Below are positions 30,792 to 32,072 of a stretch of 32,072 nt of DNA, in pieces. The position numbers and the translations under genes were made by a program. The stretch is from NCBI GenBank assembly GCA_934636325.1, contig CAKUAK010000021.1:1-32072 (forward strand). Direction: 5' to 3'. The stretch is from an uncultured Eubacteriales bacterium (GTDB lineage: Bacteria; Bacillota; Clostridia; Oscillospirales; Butyricicoccaceae). The notes beneath the pieces are model-generated. The model made no database searches. It was not told the origin of the DNA and saw nothing but the letters and a program-made list of their open reading frames with translations. Every line of letters starts with the position of its first letter. Within the stretch, counting starts at the first letter, position 1.

Positions 30792-32072
30792 ATGTCTGTA
30801 TTAACATCGGCCATAGGCGCCGCAAAAAAAGTCAAGCATGCCCTCAAGGATGAAATAGACAAGCGCACGCCTGTCTATCTTTCGCCTGTCAGAAGGATAG
30901 AGCGTGTGCGCACATCGGAACGGATCTGCGCCATGACCTTCGACGATGGGCCGATGAACATGCCTCCGCATCCCGATAATTTCGGCGGGAAGCCCCTCAC
31001 CCTGGTGCTTCTCGAAACCCTCGAAGCCCACGGCGGACGCGGTACCTTTGATATTATCGGCGATACCTCCTCCAACTACCCCGATGTCCCGGGCAAGCAT
31101 GGCTCGGCGTCATGGGGCGGCGTTTCATATGACCACTATCCCGATATAGAGAAGGACAGCCTCGGCGGCGCCGAGCACTGTCCCGAGCTGATCCGGCGTA
31201 TACTTGACGGCGGACATCAGATCACGAATCATACATATTCCCATGTTCTTTTCGGCAAAAAGCCGCTTGTATACGGCGCTAGAAAACATATGTCCTCCCT
31301 TGATGAGGTCGAGGCAGATCTTAAAAGGCTTGACGACCTGCTGCTTGACAGATTCGGCTATAAGATCGGGATGATGCGCCCACCCCACTATGTCGACAGG
31401 ATCGACGGCGGCTTTTCAAGCTATGATGCCTGTGGGCTGCTGGGATATCAGTATATGGCCGCCAGCTTCGACGGTGCCGGCTGGCTGCCCTGCAAGACCT
31501 ATGAGCAGGAGGTCGAAGCCACCTGGAAGCCCATTGAGGCGGCCCTGCTCAAAGATCCCAACTCCCTCTGCGGCCAGATAATCTTTCAGAAGGATGGCTA
31601 TAACATGGCCCGCCGCACACCGATAGCCGACGGTCTGCCCAAAGCCCTTGACAGTCTCGATAAATACGGGTACAAGGTCGTTACTGTCGACCGCCTCATG
31701 GAGGAATCGCCCTTTGAAGATGTCGGGCGGAGCGATAAGCTCTTTCCGGCGGCAAAATACCTGCTTGACAGGAACTACACCATCGTATTCAAAAATAACC
31801 GTGTCATGCCCGATACTCCCCTGACTCTCGGCGCACTTCTTATGATGATATTCGGTCATGAAGGCCTCCGGCGCAGGATAGATATCATTAAGGGCGGCCA
31901 TGATCTTAATATCCGCGGCATCGACAAGACCCATCCTTACAGCGGCGCCGTCAGCATCGCCGCCGAAAAGAATGTTATCACCGAGAGCAAGATCGACCTT
32001 GAAGAAGGGCTTGACAAGCGCCGCATCGACGAGATATGCCGTGCCGCCTTTGGGCGGACGGTATCGGCGCTT
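30792..32072 (+). CDS. Polysaccharide deacetylase-type protein with SLH-like C-terminus (3' end cut by window)
   Basis: At least 427 residues, open at the window end. The NodB homology domain has ICAMTFDDGP (45-54), TNHTYSH (145-151; the HxxxH metal ligands) and MRPPHY (195-200). About 92 residues separate the first two motifs, far more than the usual 50 or so, because of an insertion around 95-130 rich in Tyr, Asp and Gly. The C-terminal region after 310 resembles two SLH repeats: AAKYLLDRN...MPDTPLTLGAL (320-349) and AVSIAAEKNVIT...GLDKRRIDEICRAAFG (386-421). The N-terminus is charged and has no signal peptide, odd for a wall enzyme. It starts 4 bases after the PHP gene with AAAGGTG. Confidence 0.82.
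   Translation, partial: MSVLTSAIGAAKKVKHALKDEIDKRTPVYLSPVRRIERVRTSERICAMTFDDGPMNMPPHPDNFGGKPLTLVLLETLEAHGGRGTFDIIGDTSSNYPDVPGKHGSASWGGVSYDHYPDIEKDSLGGAEHCPELIRRILDGGHQITNHTYSHVLFGKKPLVYGARKHMSSLDEVEADLKRLDDLLLDRFGYKIGMMRPPHYVDRIDGGFSSYDACGLLGYQYMAASFDGAGWLPCKTYEQEVEATWKPIEAALLKDPNSLCGQIIFQKDGYNMARRTPIADGLPKALDSLDKYGYKVVTVDRLMEESPFEDVGRSDKLFPAAKYLLDRNYTIVFKNNRVMPDTPLTLGALLMMIFGHEGLRRRIDIIKGGHDLNIRGIDKTHPYSGAVSIAAEKNVITESKIDLEEGLDKRRIDEICRAAFGRTVSAL

Noticed and set aside
1..32072. CRISPR arrays, insertion sequences, prophage or tRNA genes
   Set aside because: No regularly spaced repeats, transposase or phage motifs, or cloverleaf-like sequences were seen in the intergenic gaps by eye; a tRNA scan would settle the last point.

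Overview
The window reads as chromosomal DNA from an anaerobic, endospore-forming member of the Clostridia (Firmicutes), with GC content in the mid-50s by eye. The evidence is a YabP/YabQ/SpoVB-type sporulation cluster, an iron-sulfur two-subunit L-serine dehydratase, the dnaG-rpoD operon, a long-form HPF, a bifunctional Rel and HemZ. Coding is dense. Most of the first 28.8 kb is on the minus strand; asnA is the one clear plus-strand gene there, and a plus-strand operon runs off the right end. I saw no tRNA, rRNA, CRISPR array, insertion sequence or phage gene.

Layout, left to right: (1) 1-1364, sdaAA (cut by the window edge) and sdaAB, which deaminate serine to pyruvate. (2) 1432-4317, dnaG-rpoD, primase and the housekeeping sigma factor. 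(3) 4410-6321, hflX overlapping a YigZ-family gene. (4) 6460-7944, a C69 dipeptidase behind a leader with a possible attenuator. (5) 8107-10167, a THUMP-type 23S rRNA methyltransferase followed by a DagK-like lipid kinase. (6) 10375-12030, asnA converging on hpf with a shared terminator. (7) 12071-13207, an amidohydrolase, then an intergenic region of about 320 bases carrying a candidate plus-strand small RNA with visible promoter and terminator. (8) 13529-18163, a yabM-yabN-HU-yabO-yabP-yabQ-divIC-yabR type cluster (lipid II/oligosaccharide flippase family, NTP pyrophosphohydrolase, nucleoid protein, ribosome rescue, spore coat/cortex, septum formation). (9) 18273-18668, a small zinc-ribbon protein of unknown role. 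(10) 18767-25601, the recJ-rel-dtd-MBL-hemZ operon, joined by 4-base overlaps or very short gaps. (11) 25802-28795, two tandem, closely similar M20/AbgB-type amidohydrolases, each with its own promoter and terminator. (12) 28911-32072, an operon reading the other way: ATP-grasp ligase, PHP phosphoesterase and a NodB-type deacetylase cut by the window end.

Regions 1-10 are mostly conserved housekeeping and sporulation functions in orders known from Firmicutes. Serine dehydratase, the C69 dipeptidase and the M20 hydrolases fit a peptide- and amino-acid-using lifestyle. The least explained parts are the ATP-grasp/PHP/NodB operon, whose deacetylase has no visible signal peptide but ends in SLH-like repeats, the candidate small RNA at 13280-13410, and the leader of the C69 dipeptidase. 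Promoters and RNA structures were found by eye and are inferences unless stated otherwise.
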